The position numbers and the translations under genes are program-made. From positions 682,001-746,000 of the forward strand of contig JAPEUQ010000001.1 in the NCBI GenBank assembly GCA_027946365.1: DNA of 64,000 bases. Reading direction: 5' to 3'. The notes beneath the pieces are model-generated. The model was not told where the DNA came from, ran no database searches, and saw only the letters and a program-made list of their open reading frames with translations. This document shows positions 33,353 to 45,214 of this stretch, one piece after another. Numbering within the stretch: the stretch's first letter is position 1; the number at the start of each line of letters is the position of its first letter. The stretch is from Kalmusia sp. IMI 367209 (taxonomy: Eukaryota > Ascomycota > Dothideomycetes > Pleosporales > Didymosphaeriaceae).

Positions 33353-34975
33353 CTATTTCAGTGACCACGTTCCATTCTCCTCGACAATTTCAATCGGCCT
33401 CTTCTCATCCAGAGACCTTCGGCCGGCTTCTAGAATAGCGGTTGTAGCAATTGTGTTTTTAAGTGTGGGGAGCGGACGGCTGTCCAGCTGCTCCAGAGTT
33501 ACCTTGCCCTCATTCAGCGAATTGACTGCATCTATGAATTTCTCGAATGAGATGTAACCATATCCGATCTGGCCAGCGAAATTGCCTTCCTCGTCGGGGG
33601 CATACTTCATATAGAAACTGATTATCGTTAGCAAAGTTCCGATGACCTCGCTGCGATATACTCACGGGTTGTACCACAGAAGACCGGTGTCATCGTCAGT
33701 GACATCGTAGCCGCGCTTGGCCTGGTTGACACGAATCTCTCCCTTGCTGGCCATGTAGTGGAAGTACTGATTCGAATGCACACCGGCTTTCTGCGGCGCT
33801 GCCCAGCCAGCTGTATATACACCAGTCGCGCGCTTGCTAGGGTCGTCCTTCTTCACCCAGTCAACTAAAAGCGTGATGGTATCTTCTGTAGCAGGATCGC
33901 AGCCAAGTTCGGTCGCAATACCCTTGGCAGCGCTACCTGTGACCTTCACGGGCTTGAAGCCAGGAACCATAGACTCGTTGATGTCGATGTGATGTGAGTT
34001 GAGGTAGTAGCTAATATCGCTGTCCACGCCGGCCCATGCCTTGAATGTTTCCAATTGACTCCTAAGCACAAGCATCAGCTAAGTCACTCCTGCTAGCCAG
34101 ATGAGCAGGACTTACTTCGGTTGAGACATGTAGGAGTAGAAGTAATTGAAGTCGCCCAGCTTCGTGGCTCTGAAGCGTGCGTCGGCGTATGCGGGGTCAA
34201 AACGCTTGTGGTGCTCGACAAAGACGAAGACATTGTGCTTTCTCGCTGCCTCGAGCAGTTTCTGGTGGTGTTCAAGCAACTTCACGGCTGGCTTCGTGAC
34301 AAGGACGTGGTGTCCTCGCTCTATCGCATACAAGGCTATGGGGTAATGGGTCGTATCGGGAGTAAAAATGGTGACTGAGGCAATTGTCAGTAAGGCACGA
34401 GGGGTTGCGTGGGATCACTTACTTGCACTACCTTTCGGCAGCGCATCAATGGCCTCCTTGTATGCATCCGGGTCGCGCTTTCCTTCCTTGGGATACTCCT
34501 CGAACGATACGTCGAGCCCGTTGTACGCTTGCGAGATGTTCTTCTCCAAATGCTGACCTGGCAATGATCAGCGCTCGCTTCTCTGCACGCTCGTTTTCGA
34601 TGCGACATACGGATTGCCGGGAACTTGTTGCCCGAGACTCCCACCATGCCCAGCTTCCCAACCTTCCCGCGCCGGCGCAGGTCGAACAGTGTCAGTCCCA
34701 CCACGCCCACCTTCTTGTCTGAGGTCGAAGCACCCCCACCCACGAAGCCCGTGGTGTACTCCCCCGTTCCAACCTGGAGTTCTTGTCAGCATAGCTGCTC
34801 ACTGACAAAGTTTGCGGACAACAGGCGGTGTGATGTATGCAATAGCTGACGCCAAAGACGAAGCAGACGCCCTGCATCCATCCTGCGAACGCTGCGCGAG
34901 CTGGACAAAAGCAATGAACGGTCTAGCCGCCTTGGGCGAGGGGTGACTGACCATGAGCACTTCGAGGGGCGCCAT
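33353..34975 (-). CDS. gaaA: Gfo/Idh/MocA oxidoreductase, probable D-galacturonate reductase GaaA
   Basis: Exons (minus): 34975-34952, 34773-34611, 34557-34423, 34374-34116, 34061-33666, 33617-33353 (413 residues). Introns are 178, 53, 48, 54 and 48 nt and every junction keeps phase. The first exon encodes only eight residues. The N-terminal Rossmann domain starts [20 protein letters not shown]; the motif [11 protein letters not shown] carries the family's catalytic EKP-like lysine as TKP. The C-terminal substrate domain contains [16 protein letters not shown]. The family match plus divergent pairing with a GaaC-type aldolase point to GaaA, the first enzyme of fungal D-galacturonate catabolism (to L-galactonate). 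The pathway's other enzymes, L-galactonate dehydratase and the glyceraldehyde reductase, are not in the window. Confidence 0.75.
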
Positions 34976-35856
34976 GATGGTTGCTGTTGCTGGGATCACA
35001 CTCGGATCTGTTGAGTCGGTGCAGGTGCACGGAGGGCGAGGATCAAGCTGTTGGGAGAGCAATCGCTGGGGTCGTGAGAAGGTGCTGCGGCGCCCACGAC
35101 TTTACGCGTGTCGGCGTCTGCGTCGGCGTTTGCTGTGCGCCAGGGCCCCTCCATCGAAGACGGAAAATCTTGCTTCCGCGAAGGAGGGGCAGACAGGAGG
35201 GGCGCCTCTTCTTTTGCCGGCATCCCGTCGTCCAGCTCCACGGCCGAGCGTAGCAATCTGTTTTCCCCAGGCCAAGAGACGCGCCATGCACCCCACGGCG
35301 TGCCCTTGACGCCGATTCGCGCGAAATAGTTCCTCCGGACGGTACGCCACAGGGATTGGTGCTGCAGTGCGCCATGTTCGACATCCACTCTGCCATGGTC
35401 GGTATTACGTCCCATGAGACCTCGATAATTTTAGTCACCTTTGTAGAAAAGGCCGCAACCTGTCCCGCCTCTCGCGCAATGTGCCCCGAAGACGCCTGCG
35501 ACAATCGGTCGGTCCACTATCATGCACGCGACGGCTTCCTGAGGCGGCTTTAGCTTTCTTTGACTCAAGCTAGGCACGCGCGGCGAATGGGAGCCACGGA
35601 TGCAACCAATTCTTGACCAAGGTGACGATGGATGAGCGAACGAAGGGTGGGATGGCTTTGGGCAGCGGTCTAGTCCAGAGCCCTACTTTACACCGATGCC
35701 CTCCACCTCGCTGTTATATTAAACGCTGACCCGAGCTGCGTAACGCCTACACTGCCATTGACTAGTCGTTTCCTCTGTCCTCCTCTCCCCCGAATTCCAA
35801 ATTCGTGTCGTTCTCTACCGGTCCTCTCAATTCTCTCACCACATCCCCATTTCACC
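34976..35856. promoter_or_regulatory. Shared divergent gaaA-gaaC promoter
   Basis: 881 bp between the two start codons. CCAAT occurs at 35606-35610 and inverted (ATTGG) at 35355-35359. SYGGRG-type CreA sites can be read at 35066-35071, 35236-35241, 35265-35270, 35333-35338 and 35701-35706, a motif frequent by chance. A TATATTAAA element at 35715-35723 is about 135 bp before the gaaC ATG. I found no exact TCCNCCAAT, the element reported for galacturonate-induced genes. In Aspergillus gaaA and gaaC also share a bidirectional promoter. Confidence 0.6.
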
Positions 35857-36858
35857 ATGACTTCGGGTACCGCAGTCAACGGTCACGCCAATGGCACCAA
35901 TGGCCAAGCCACGGAGCGCACGCCGCTTCGGCCCGGTATCTACTCACCGACCATGACTTTCTTCGATCCCGAAACCGAGGAGGTCGACATCCCCACAGTG
36001 AAGAAACATGCGGTACGGCTCGCAGAAGCTGGCTTGGTTGGGCTCGTGACCATGGGTTCCAATGGAGAGGCTGTACACTTGAACCGGGCCGAGAAAGCAG
36101 CCATCACGCGAGCAACCCGCGAAGCTCTGGACGAGGCAGGTTACCAGAATGTTCCCGTGATCGCGGGAGCCTCGGAGCATGGTATCAAGCTCACAATTGA
36201 ATCCTGCAAGGAGGCGGCAGAAGCGGGCGCTGAATACGTTCTTTTGGTTCCCCCGAGTTACTACCGCTACGCCATAGACGAGGATGCCATCTATGAGTAC
36301 TTTACCAAGGTTGCCGATGGTTCGCCTCTCCCTGTCATTCTCTACAACTACCCGGGTGCAGTGTCAGGAATCGACATGGACAGCGATCTCATCATCAGAT
36401 TAGGGGAGCATCCCAACATTGTTGGAACCAAGTTTACGTGCGGCAACACCGGCAAGCTCACACGAGTAGCTCTGGCCACCAATGCTGTGACGACCAAGAG
36501 CAATGGCAGCGGATACATGGCATTCGGCGGAATGGCAGATTTCACTGCCCAAACAGCAGCCAGCGGGGGCTCGGGTATCATCGCTGGTGGAGCCAACGTC
36601 ATTCCCAAGACTTGTGTCAAAGTGTGGAACCTATGGGCAGAAGGCAAATACACCGAAGCTTTTGAGCTACAAAAGGTCCTCAGCAAAGGCGACTGGGTGC
36701 TTACCAAAGCCGCCATTCCCGGCACGAAGTCAGCGATCCAGTCCTACTACGGCTATGGCGGGTACCCGCGCAAGCCGCTGAAGAGACTTTCAGATGAAAA
36801 GGTCAAGGCTGTTGCAGATGGCATTGCAGAGGTCATGAAAGTAGAGAAGAGCTTATAA
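35857..36858 (+). CDS. gaaC: DHDPS-family aldolase, probable 2-keto-3-deoxy-L-galactonate aldolase GaaC
   Basis: One exon, 333 residues from the ATG at 35857 after a CACCATGAC context. This is a (beta/alpha)8-barrel of the dihydrodipicolinate synthase/N-acetylneuraminate lyase family: GSNGEAVHLNRAEK (substrate carboxylate loop), VILYNYPGA (catalytic tyrosine) and VGTKFTCGN (Schiff-base lysine). A fungal lysine-pathway role is excluded because fungi use the aminoadipate route, so members act as 2-keto-3-deoxy-sugar-acid aldolases. With the divergent GaaA-type reductase, the best fit is cleavage of 2-keto-3-deoxy-L-galactonate to pyruvate and L-glyceraldehyde. Related aldolases for L-rhamnonate products cannot be ruled out from sequence alone. 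The first ~25 residues are a variable hydrophilic extension. Confidence 0.75.
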   Translation: MTSGTAVNGHANGTNGQATERTPLRPGIYSPTMTFFDPETEEVDIPTVKKHAVRLAEAGLVGLVTMGSNGEAVHLNRAEKAAITRATREALDEAGYQNVPVIAGASEHGIKLTIESCKEAAEAGAEYVLLVPPSYYRYAIDEDAIYEYFTKVADGSPLPVILYNYPGAVSGIDMDSDLIIRLGEHPNIVGTKFTCGNTGKLTRVALATNAVTTKSNGSGYMAFGGMADFTAQTAASGGSGIIAGGANVIPKTCVKVWNLWAEGKYTEAFELQKVLSKGDWVLTKAAIPGTKSAIQSYYGYGGYPRKPLKRLSDEKVKAVADGIAEVMKVEKSL

Positions 36859-38509
36859 AGCGTGCCGAAACCCTTTCCTGTTTGTTGCATTCACGTTCCC
36901 TTTACTCAGATTCCCATTTTAGTGTCAAGCGCTTCGCGCTCAATCCTTCGTCTCTATGTTTCTTATCACGCATTGCATCTCACGAGGTTCATTACTGTAG
37001 CTAGAAAAGCAATCAGCGACATGTCATAGAGTTTTATTTTCCATGTCACTCGTCACTGCCAGAACGTCCACCCCGCTTCAAACCTCATAACGTGCCTCGT
37101 GACTACCAATGCTTCATGGCAGAGCTGGCATTTTTTAGCAACAGCCATGCGCTGGCCCTCTTATCTGATCCCTCAGGATCACATTCGACGTCGACCCTTG
37201 GACCCTTCCTGAGCAGCAGGCGGACCTGCCTGATACAGTCGCGTGCCTGCATGCCAACTTTTGACTCCCGCTGCACGACGCACTGGCCTTAAGCCAACTT
37301 GAAGGCGTGTAGATAGCAGGGTGCTTCATTCGCTGCAACATTTCATTTCCATGGCGTGACACCGCTGTGCGCGGCTACCTCTGCAAAGTCACGTGCCCTG
37401 TTATGCTGGGGTCGTCGCGCCTTCCTCGACGTCTGATAGCTGACGTGACCCAACTTCAATTTGAGCACGCGAGCGGGCGCCTTTTCTTCCTCACAGCACC
37501 CCTTGCGCCATTCGCCGCTTGCGTAGGGTACCGCATGCTCCAGAGCGATACCATTCATCGTCGAGAACAGCACCAGCCTCTTTCGGCTACGCACCCAAGT
37601 CCATGCTACAGACATGACAGAGGAAGGCTAACTCGTCGATGCACATGTTCATAGTTTGGAGGGCTGCAAAGCAAGCAAAGACGATTCGAAACAAAACCCC
37701 GACGACGTGGATACGTTTCAGCTGACGAGCACGAACCATGCTCGACCTAAGAATGAGGACGACCTCAACGAAGAGGAAGCGCGGATTGGAAGACAAGGTC
37801 TGTTGGAATTCCTTCAGATCAGCTTGCATGAATTTCACACTTGGCTGGACGAATTCGAGACCTGTTGGTACGAGAGGCAAATTACTAGGAAAGTTAAGAG
37901 ATGCAGAAAAAGAAAGTCGCTGAGGAAGAGATGCGGTGATGAAGGTCGCGGCGAGGACGGAGCGAAGCAGAGATGGACGAACAGGTAGGTATAGAAAGGC
38001 TATTCGGCGCGTGAACACACTTTCGCAATCTTACTTTGCGACTACCACTGATTCAGGAACCCGGACGCAGACACGATTAATGGACTCGTCGAATAAAGTG
38101 GTATTGGCAAGCACAAGCATGCCGTGGAGGAAGGACACATGCCGTGGAGGAAGGACATCGCTACGATGACATACAGCTAAAGGCCAAAACCAAAAACAGA
38201 CGTCGTAACATATCTCCCAGATTGACCAGACGGACACAAGAAGCCTCAGGCTCGTTTCCTATTACCACAGCGGCTACTCAGTCAACACAACCACCAAATT
38301 GCAGTGACCACAAATGCGGGAGCGGAGTCGTCAGAAGAAATGACAAATGAGGTGTTTAGTGCCCTACTTAAGGTATCGATATTAACTATGCATGGATGCG
38401 ACTTTTTGTCCCTGGTATCAAACGAAGGTCCAGACCTCCTATGCGGGTGGGATCCTAATCATGATACATAATAATACAATTAGCGCCTAGTGACTCCATC
38501 CGACCCATC
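36859..38509. other. Spacer with a small tandem repeat
   Basis: 1.65 kb between the ends of gaaC and the XlnR-like gene. A 110-codon open frame at 37656-37988 begins at a non-ATG codon and has no recognisable domain, so I leave it out. Confidence 0.45.
38118..38157. repeat. Perfect 2 x 20 bp tandem repeat
   Basis: CATGCCGTGGAGGAAGGACA at 38118-38137 is repeated immediately at 38138-38157 without mismatch. Confidence 0.95.
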
Positions 38510-41291
38510 CTATATCGCAAGACCGTTACCCAAGCTCGTCCAGCGGTATAACGATAAGACCTCTCGACGTTTCGCAGGCGACATCTCTCTCGAGTGGCTA
38601 TGGCCTTTGATTTGCGCCAGTGTTGAAATCATGACTTTTCGAAAGTTTCTCTGCGGTCGCGATTAGCTCTGAGGTCGATAGGAGTTAAGAGAACCGTACC
38701 TGATATTCTGTGTTGAGTGTTACTACAGCTGCCTCGTGCGCACGTACGATGGTTTCGCACGCTCGGATGACGCCATCGTTTGTCTCAGTGGATAGCTTGT
38801 CGGCCAGCAGCAAGAGGATCAAGCTTCCTTGCAGCAAGTACTAAAATCGTATTAGCGAACATCGCATTGGCATTCGAGGTAGCAATATGACTTACCATTC
38901 CGAAGAAGTACGGCATGAACGAAAGATCGGGATCCAGCTCAAGAATTTCCTCCACGGCATGCGCCGCGGCGATCGCATTCGAAGTCGCTGCCAAGAACGA
39001 CTGAGAGCAGATCCACATATTATCGTCCTCCAACAGCGCAACGGGATCCCATTTCCCGTGCAGCAAGATGTGCAAGACGTGCATGATATGCGTTGCGTAT
39101 GCGACGACCTTCCTTGTTTGGTGCACGCATTCTCCACGAATAGGATCTGCAGCATCATCACCTTGAGTACCGCAGCCATGCTGGGTCTTGAATTCCTGGA
39201 GACTGTATGCATAGCGCTCCAGTTGGTGCGTGATCTCGGACTCGAACGACTCCCAGGATATACGCTGACCGAAGCGGGGGTGGTTCTTCTGGGCGTTCAT
39301 GTCGATGATGTCGCCAAGGATCGTCATGAGCGGGAGGAAGAAACCAAAGACATCATGCGAAGTGCACTGGAACGATAGCCCTCTCCTCTTAGGCCCTGAG
39401 TTGCCGGTGTAAAATTCGCCGGCTTGCCACAAAGTGTCTGGTACGGGCTGGTAGAGATCCTCACATTCATTGTCGAGCATCGCCAAGGGACGGTTGTAAC
39501 AGAGCCCCAGGTGGCGACTTGATGTTGAATCAGCAAATATTCACGAAAAAAAAGCATGCGGAGGTACTCACTCAATCATGTATAGCAGCCACCACAACCT
39601 TCGCCTTTCCTCTTTCATTTCTTCGATGAGGGCAGCAGCCGGGGTACCTGCAGGCATGTGGGCACCGGAATTGCTGCAATCTGACATGCCAATTTCAGCA
39701 TCACCATCTACTTCGCGGTCTTTTGCGGACTCTTGAGGCACCTCTCTTCCCAGCTTCAGTTCTCTCGCCAGGCTCCAGGCAGCGTTCCACCATCGAAGAC
39801 TGGCGGCCTTGTATTCGCTTGCTGAAGTCACAACTCCAAGATTCATGTACGTGGCAACATCATCTAGGGTGCTAGTTGGCGGTAGCGCGGAATCCGTTCT
39901 GTTTTCGAGCTGGCCCATCGCACGTTCCACACCGAATGCGTCGTGGACGGCAGGACTCACGATATTTCCATGACCTTGGGCAAATCCATGAGAAGCTGGC
40001 GAATGAACCAACGGTTTCAGCAGGTCGATTGCAAGCTTCCATAACTTTTGACAGAAAATGACTCTTGCGGACGGAGATGAAGTCAGATAAGTTGCTTCGG
40101 ATGTCTGAGCTGCGATCCAGAGCATGCTCGCAAGCAAAGCCGGACTGCATCTACGAGGTTTGTGTTGTCGAAGAAACGAGCGTTTCCGGAAAACGGTACC
40201 CAGGATATACGGCGATAGCGGCTCCATGAAAACTGAGGACGAGCTTTGGAAGTAGAACTCGAGGAGATCGCAAGCCATCGGAACAGTCATAATGTTCCCC
40301 AGGTGGGGAATTAAGGGTTTCAATACGGGATACTTGCAAGGAAGGATCCCTGGATGTGAAGAGGCAGCGCTGATACCTGACTGAGGCGATCCTGTATCGA
40401 CGGACCCGTAACTTCGTGGTGAAGATTGCCTTACGGGCTGGAAATGCATCGGATATCCCATGTTTCCGAACTCAGGCGGGACCGAAATTGGCGTGCGATT
40501 GTCCGGTATCAAATGCATTTCATTCATGGCATACATGAGCTCTTCATTCCGTCCCATGGGAGTGTGCATCTGTGGTTGCGCAAGTCCCTCTCCAGGACCT
40601 AATAAAAGTGGATCTATCATGATATGTGTAACCGGTGGATTGAAGCTCACAGCTGATCATCTAGTGAGTACTACCCAATCGTGAAAGTAAAGCGACCAAA
40701 ACTTACTCGTGGCTAGTTCGTGCCAATGCGTAGGCGATTTGATGTGGTTAGGATCGTGAGGAAATTCTGTCACTGCCATAATGTGGCCATGCATGGTCGG
40801 TGAGGAGACATCCTTGCTGCTTGGGAATTGGTGCGCGATTGGCGTTGGCTCGGAGGGAGACCAGATTTCCTCGTCCATCTCCGAAATCAGCTCAGCCCTT
40901 TCGAAATGCGTCTGTATTGAAAGGCCATGCTCCTGGTGCTGGCCAGGCTGCCCGTTTTGGGCAGCGGCCTCTTCTCTCTGTTTCTGGATGTGTCGTGGTA
41001 CCTAGACTCAGTCAACCCCACAAACAGCTACGCGAGGCGTGTCGTCTGACCTTTCCCCTCCTTTTCTTTTCTCGGTTGTACTGGCACACGTACTCGAGCT
41101 CTGAGGAAGTGTCAGTAACAGTGCGCTGCAGCGCGTAGCCGTATCGTACCGACACATCGTGAGCACGGTGCTTGGCCGTTGCACCTCGTTCGCATGCGGT
41201 GGCAATGGTCGCACGCGCGACTGACTCTGCGCTTTACAGGGGCAGAGCCTCTGCGCTCCAGCTTCGTAACATCGGCAGTGGGGGTCTCCAT
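38510..41291 (-). CDS. XlnR/AraR-family Zn(II)2Cys6 transcriptional activator
   Basis: Seven exons (minus): 41291-41150, 41100-41051, 41001-40707, 40652-39572, 39517-38896, 38840-38700, 38650-38510 (823 residues). Introns are 49-55 nt. The zinc cluster (residues about 22-48) is C-x2-C-x6-C-x5-C-x2-C-x6-C, interrupted by intron 1, followed by a basic KKRRGK patch. The fungal_trans region has the XlnR-type blocks [48 protein letters not shown] and MPYFFGMYLLQGS. The C-terminus ends [13 protein letters not shown], as in the XlnR/Xyr1/AraR family that activates hemicellulase and pentose genes. The zinc cluster differs from the near-invariant XlnR sequence as I remember it, so a paralogue is likely. 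It lies 1.65 kb from gaaC. Start chosen at METPTADV, the only in-frame ATG before the cluster. Confidence 0.82.
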
Positions 41292-44200
41292 TGTGGGTGC
41301 GTCCGGCGAAGAATTCTGGTCGTTCAAGCAAGGACGGGAACAGCGATCACGGTGGAAATGTTTGGGCGGTCATGGGATACTTGGGGACTCGCAGGTGGGC
41401 CGCTGTCGACACTATAGAGTGCCGAGGAATAACGTCCGACTCGAGAATCCTGGTCAAGATGGGCCGAAACCAGGGTTGGATCTGTGGCTTGAATCTTCCA
41501 TGCGTCCACGAGGGCTTCGAGAAGCGAGATCACGTCGAAGGCAATATCACAAAAAATGCACCGTTAATTGATGCCGTGGAGGATTGGCTCGACGATCTGG
41601 GGGAGCTAGCACACGGCACCTGGTCTCTGGAAGGCAAGTCGTTGCAGGGACGCGGGGATGCCAGCAATTTACCCATTTAACCACCCCCCTCGGATTCGCC
41701 CTGTTGCCAACCGGGTAAATTGCGAAGACGGCCGCCCCGCATGATGCCTGTCGAAGCTTAGAGAACCCTATCCGTTAGGGCTAGCGCACCGACCTCACGT
41801 CAACACCCGCTCCGCACATTTACAACGTCTTGGCCACGCCAGCTATACTGAGCGTACCTGAGGCCAGTCGCCCCCCTGGCCGTGGCTGGCATCGCCTGAC
41901 CACCTGCAACACTGATCGGATCCCCTCCCGCATCTCATCGACCAACGGTGAGCCCTCCGAGCAACGCCTTCGTCATGGTAGGGCCGGAGATTTCTTAAAC
42001 GTCTGTGCTATAGCAAAGTTCCCTTTCTCCGGACGACAGCAGGCTTTCGCTGCGCTGCGCTTTGCCTATGCGCTCACCCTGACGCTCCTGGAAATTTGCA
42101 TGGTCGGAGGGATCAAGGAAACACCACGTCTGCATGCCATGATGCTGACCGCGAAACGCCGCTGGCGATCTCTTTGGCCTGCGACGCGATACCTGAAACT
42201 ACGGTGAATGACTCGCAAAAGGCACAGCGCATACAACCACCACCGACTGCACATGCGAATGTACTGTACAGCTCACTAGCTGGCCGAGGGTGTCAGCAAC
42301 CAACCCGAAGCAGTCCAGGATTCCGGTAGCGACACTGTTGTCCTCCTGAGCGGTCATGCACGAGGGACATTTTCATCACCACCGGCCACTCAGCGAACAG
42401 CGCAAACAAGGACGACCTTTTCTCGCGTAGACAGCCTCAACATTACGGTGACAGCGTCTCAGGCCGTTGACTTGACTGGTTATACAAGCCTGGAAGCGCA
42501 CCGCGCAGTCGCTGGTGCTGCTTGGAGTACTACTGCAATGGTGTGCCTCATATCTCGAACCTAGACTATACATGGCGCAATAAGGTAAGCATATGTTAAG
42601 CTCTATGTAATTGAGCTACTTTCGAATTGATCTGGACACTGCAGTAGGCGTGCCTTTAATCTTCATCGTCACTACTACAGCGTCCACACGTTTCCCTCCA
42701 GACCACGTGCTTGAAGAGACGTCCTCTAACTTGACTTGAAACCGCAGATGTCAAGTCAAGAGAAACCCCCTTTTGTCTGCACGAAGAAGCTTCCATCTTT
42801 CCGACAATATCCTCCTTGTCGCATGGTCGCAATCAAACGCCGTGTTCGCAGCGTCGCCGGCCCGTATATGCGATTTACTAAATTCTGATTCGACCGCCCT
42901 ATCGGTAGGCGTTGTGGTCTGCCACAACGCTTACACGCACACCTTGCAAGCCTCTCAGGCAAACGACACACGCTTGCGCAGGAGACAAGGACTCAGCATA
43001 TCGGCAGAATCCCCACATTCGACCATCCTGCCTCTAGCGTGCACGCAGGACCCAAGACGTACGCATTGGTCGACCTCCGCTGATTCGCATGCACTCCGCA
43101 GAACTCATTTGGATTGTGCTACGTCTATCAGTTCGTGTAACCCACAGCTCCACGCAAATCTCGTACTATTTTGAGGTAAAAGCAGGGTCTGCATGTGGGT
43201 GCAGTCCGCCTCGAGTACGCGTGTGGAGAGTTTATTTTCTTTTTGCCTGAATGGACCACCCCAGTGCCGATCACCTACACATCCCCCGCAACCACCAGGG
43301 TGTGGCTTCTCCGGCTCATTTGCATGCTTCCTCGTTTTTTCTTTTTGTCGACGAAAGAGCCGGCCTACAGTTGGTTGGGGTTGAAAAGACCTTGCAGGCT
43401 TCTAGAAAAGCTTCGCGCCGCCATGCACGTCTTCGCTCCTGCACTAGGGCAGCCGGGGTGACGACCGTTTGCGGAGTGCAGCGCCCATCCATGCCCCCTT
43501 CAATTCACTTAATATCAGTAGGACTAATCTGAAGGGGCCAGCTGACCTTTAATTAGGGCGCACTGCCGCTCGTCTCTGTCACCAATGCCTTTGCAAACCC
43601 GATGCTTGGGGACGCTTCATTTGAAGGTACTGCGTCGGGCATGTGGCAATGGCTCACGGGATGGAAATATCGTTGGAACCGAAGTCGCACGAGCACTGCG
43701 GCTCTCGCCTAGTAATTACTCGACCAAAAAAACCCGCCCCCCTCGTATTCCCAGGTTCATGTGCTGATATGGCGCTCCTCCCGCGAATTATAGCCACGTT
43801 CGCGGACTGCATCGAGCGGCCGCAAGCCAAGGAAGCGCGGCTGATGGCGTATTGACGTGCAGCGCCGTTGCATCGTCTTCAAGCTCCCCGGCGAAGACGC
43901 TTATTCCGATCTTTTATCCACGCTTGCGGTATAGCATCCACGCAGCTTTTCCTCAGAGCAGCAAAACAGACGACGAGGATGGCCTAGTCGTAATAGCCGC
44001 TTCGGGTAGATTGGCGGGCAGCGTTGGGGATCGGGTCCAGAAGCTGTTTGGAAGATTCTTGCGCTGCAGCTAGAGGTTGAAATGCGTGCCGTTGACGTGG
44101 GTCCGCCACGCAGAAGCCCCATTGTGGTGCTTTGGTTGAGTGTGGGGAACGTGCAGGGGTGAGATTGGGTCGAGGTGGGGATGTTGTACCTGGATTATGT

Positions 44201-45214
44201 GAGGGCATTATAGGGTTGGCGTTTGATGAAGTAGCACGATTTGTATTGTAATTGGGATATGTGTGGTGGCGATGGGTGCTCGTGTGACGACCACTTGCAG
44301 CGACGGCGTCGAAACTGATATTGATATTGTTTGCGCTGGCCCGGTTGTGTGCACGCGAACTGCGACGAAGGCTGGAGGCGAGACCATGAGGCCTTCTGAA
44401 TCTGGGGGAGGTATAGATTGAGATACTGAAATTGGAGTGGCAAGGGCTTCTTTCGGCGATGTCTCGTATGTACCGCAAAGTACTAAACCTGGACGAGCCG
44501 CCACTGCTGTCGAACATGTGTCAGTCACCTCACTTCCATGCGACAAAGTCCGTGACGGCAGCACTGAATCATTGCGGAGTGTACCATTGTGGACTGCAGA
44601 AGGAATTTGGCGACCGTTTGGCCTCGCTACGAGAAGGTCCGCGTCGTGAGGACCCGGGCCAGATCAGCCGTGCCGTCCCCGTGACGGGAAACCCGCATTC
44701 GTGCGCGCCACATCTTGGTTCGTGCGACCGAAGGGCTTGCCGAGTCCACTTTTCTCTATCAGAACTACCTTCCCTTTCTCAAGCCCCAAGCTTAACGTGT
44801 CTTAGCTTCCCCAAGGCTCTTCCGTCCTTTCTACAGCCTGTTCATAGCAAAAGATGTTAACATTGATGCGTGTAGCCAAGCTCAGGAAGCATGAGCAGAC
44901 TGGGACAGTGCGGTATCATGCATGCCCCACAGAACAGAGTTTGGGTTGAGTCGCCTGAGCCTGGAGCGGAGGGTGGAGGCGAGCGGAGTATACGTATACT
45001 TAGTTGACCCACGTATACCCTGCCATATAAGCATCGCTTACTGTGGAATGTGGTATTCGCAGACCATTTCCCGTGCAGAGGGGATAGTCCGTTCATAGCG
45101 ACCTCACATATATGCTCACACCTCAATAACACCAAGACTTTGACGGTCAATTTCCCTTGCAAGAGAGAGCCAATGGCATTGATCTCAATGTAGTGACATG
45201 AGCGAAGAACAAAC
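41292..45214. other. 3.9 kb region without a recognisable gene
   Basis: Upstream of the XlnR-like gene and downstream of the GST. One 177-codon ATG-started frame (44517-43984, minus) is Ser/Asn/His-rich with no domain, and another frame over the same bases is equally open, so neither is called. Large regulators often have long upstream regions; otherwise the content is unexplained. Confidence 0.4.

Noticed and set aside
37656..37988. 110-codon charged frame between gaaC and the XlnR-like gene
   Set aside because: Begins at TTG; the nearest upstream ATG is in another frame and runs into a stop; opposite strand is equally open.
43984..44564. Two overlapping minus-strand open frames of 177 and 118 codons
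   Set aside because: Both are open over the same bases, low in complexity, and show no domain or intron logic; nothing favours one over the other.
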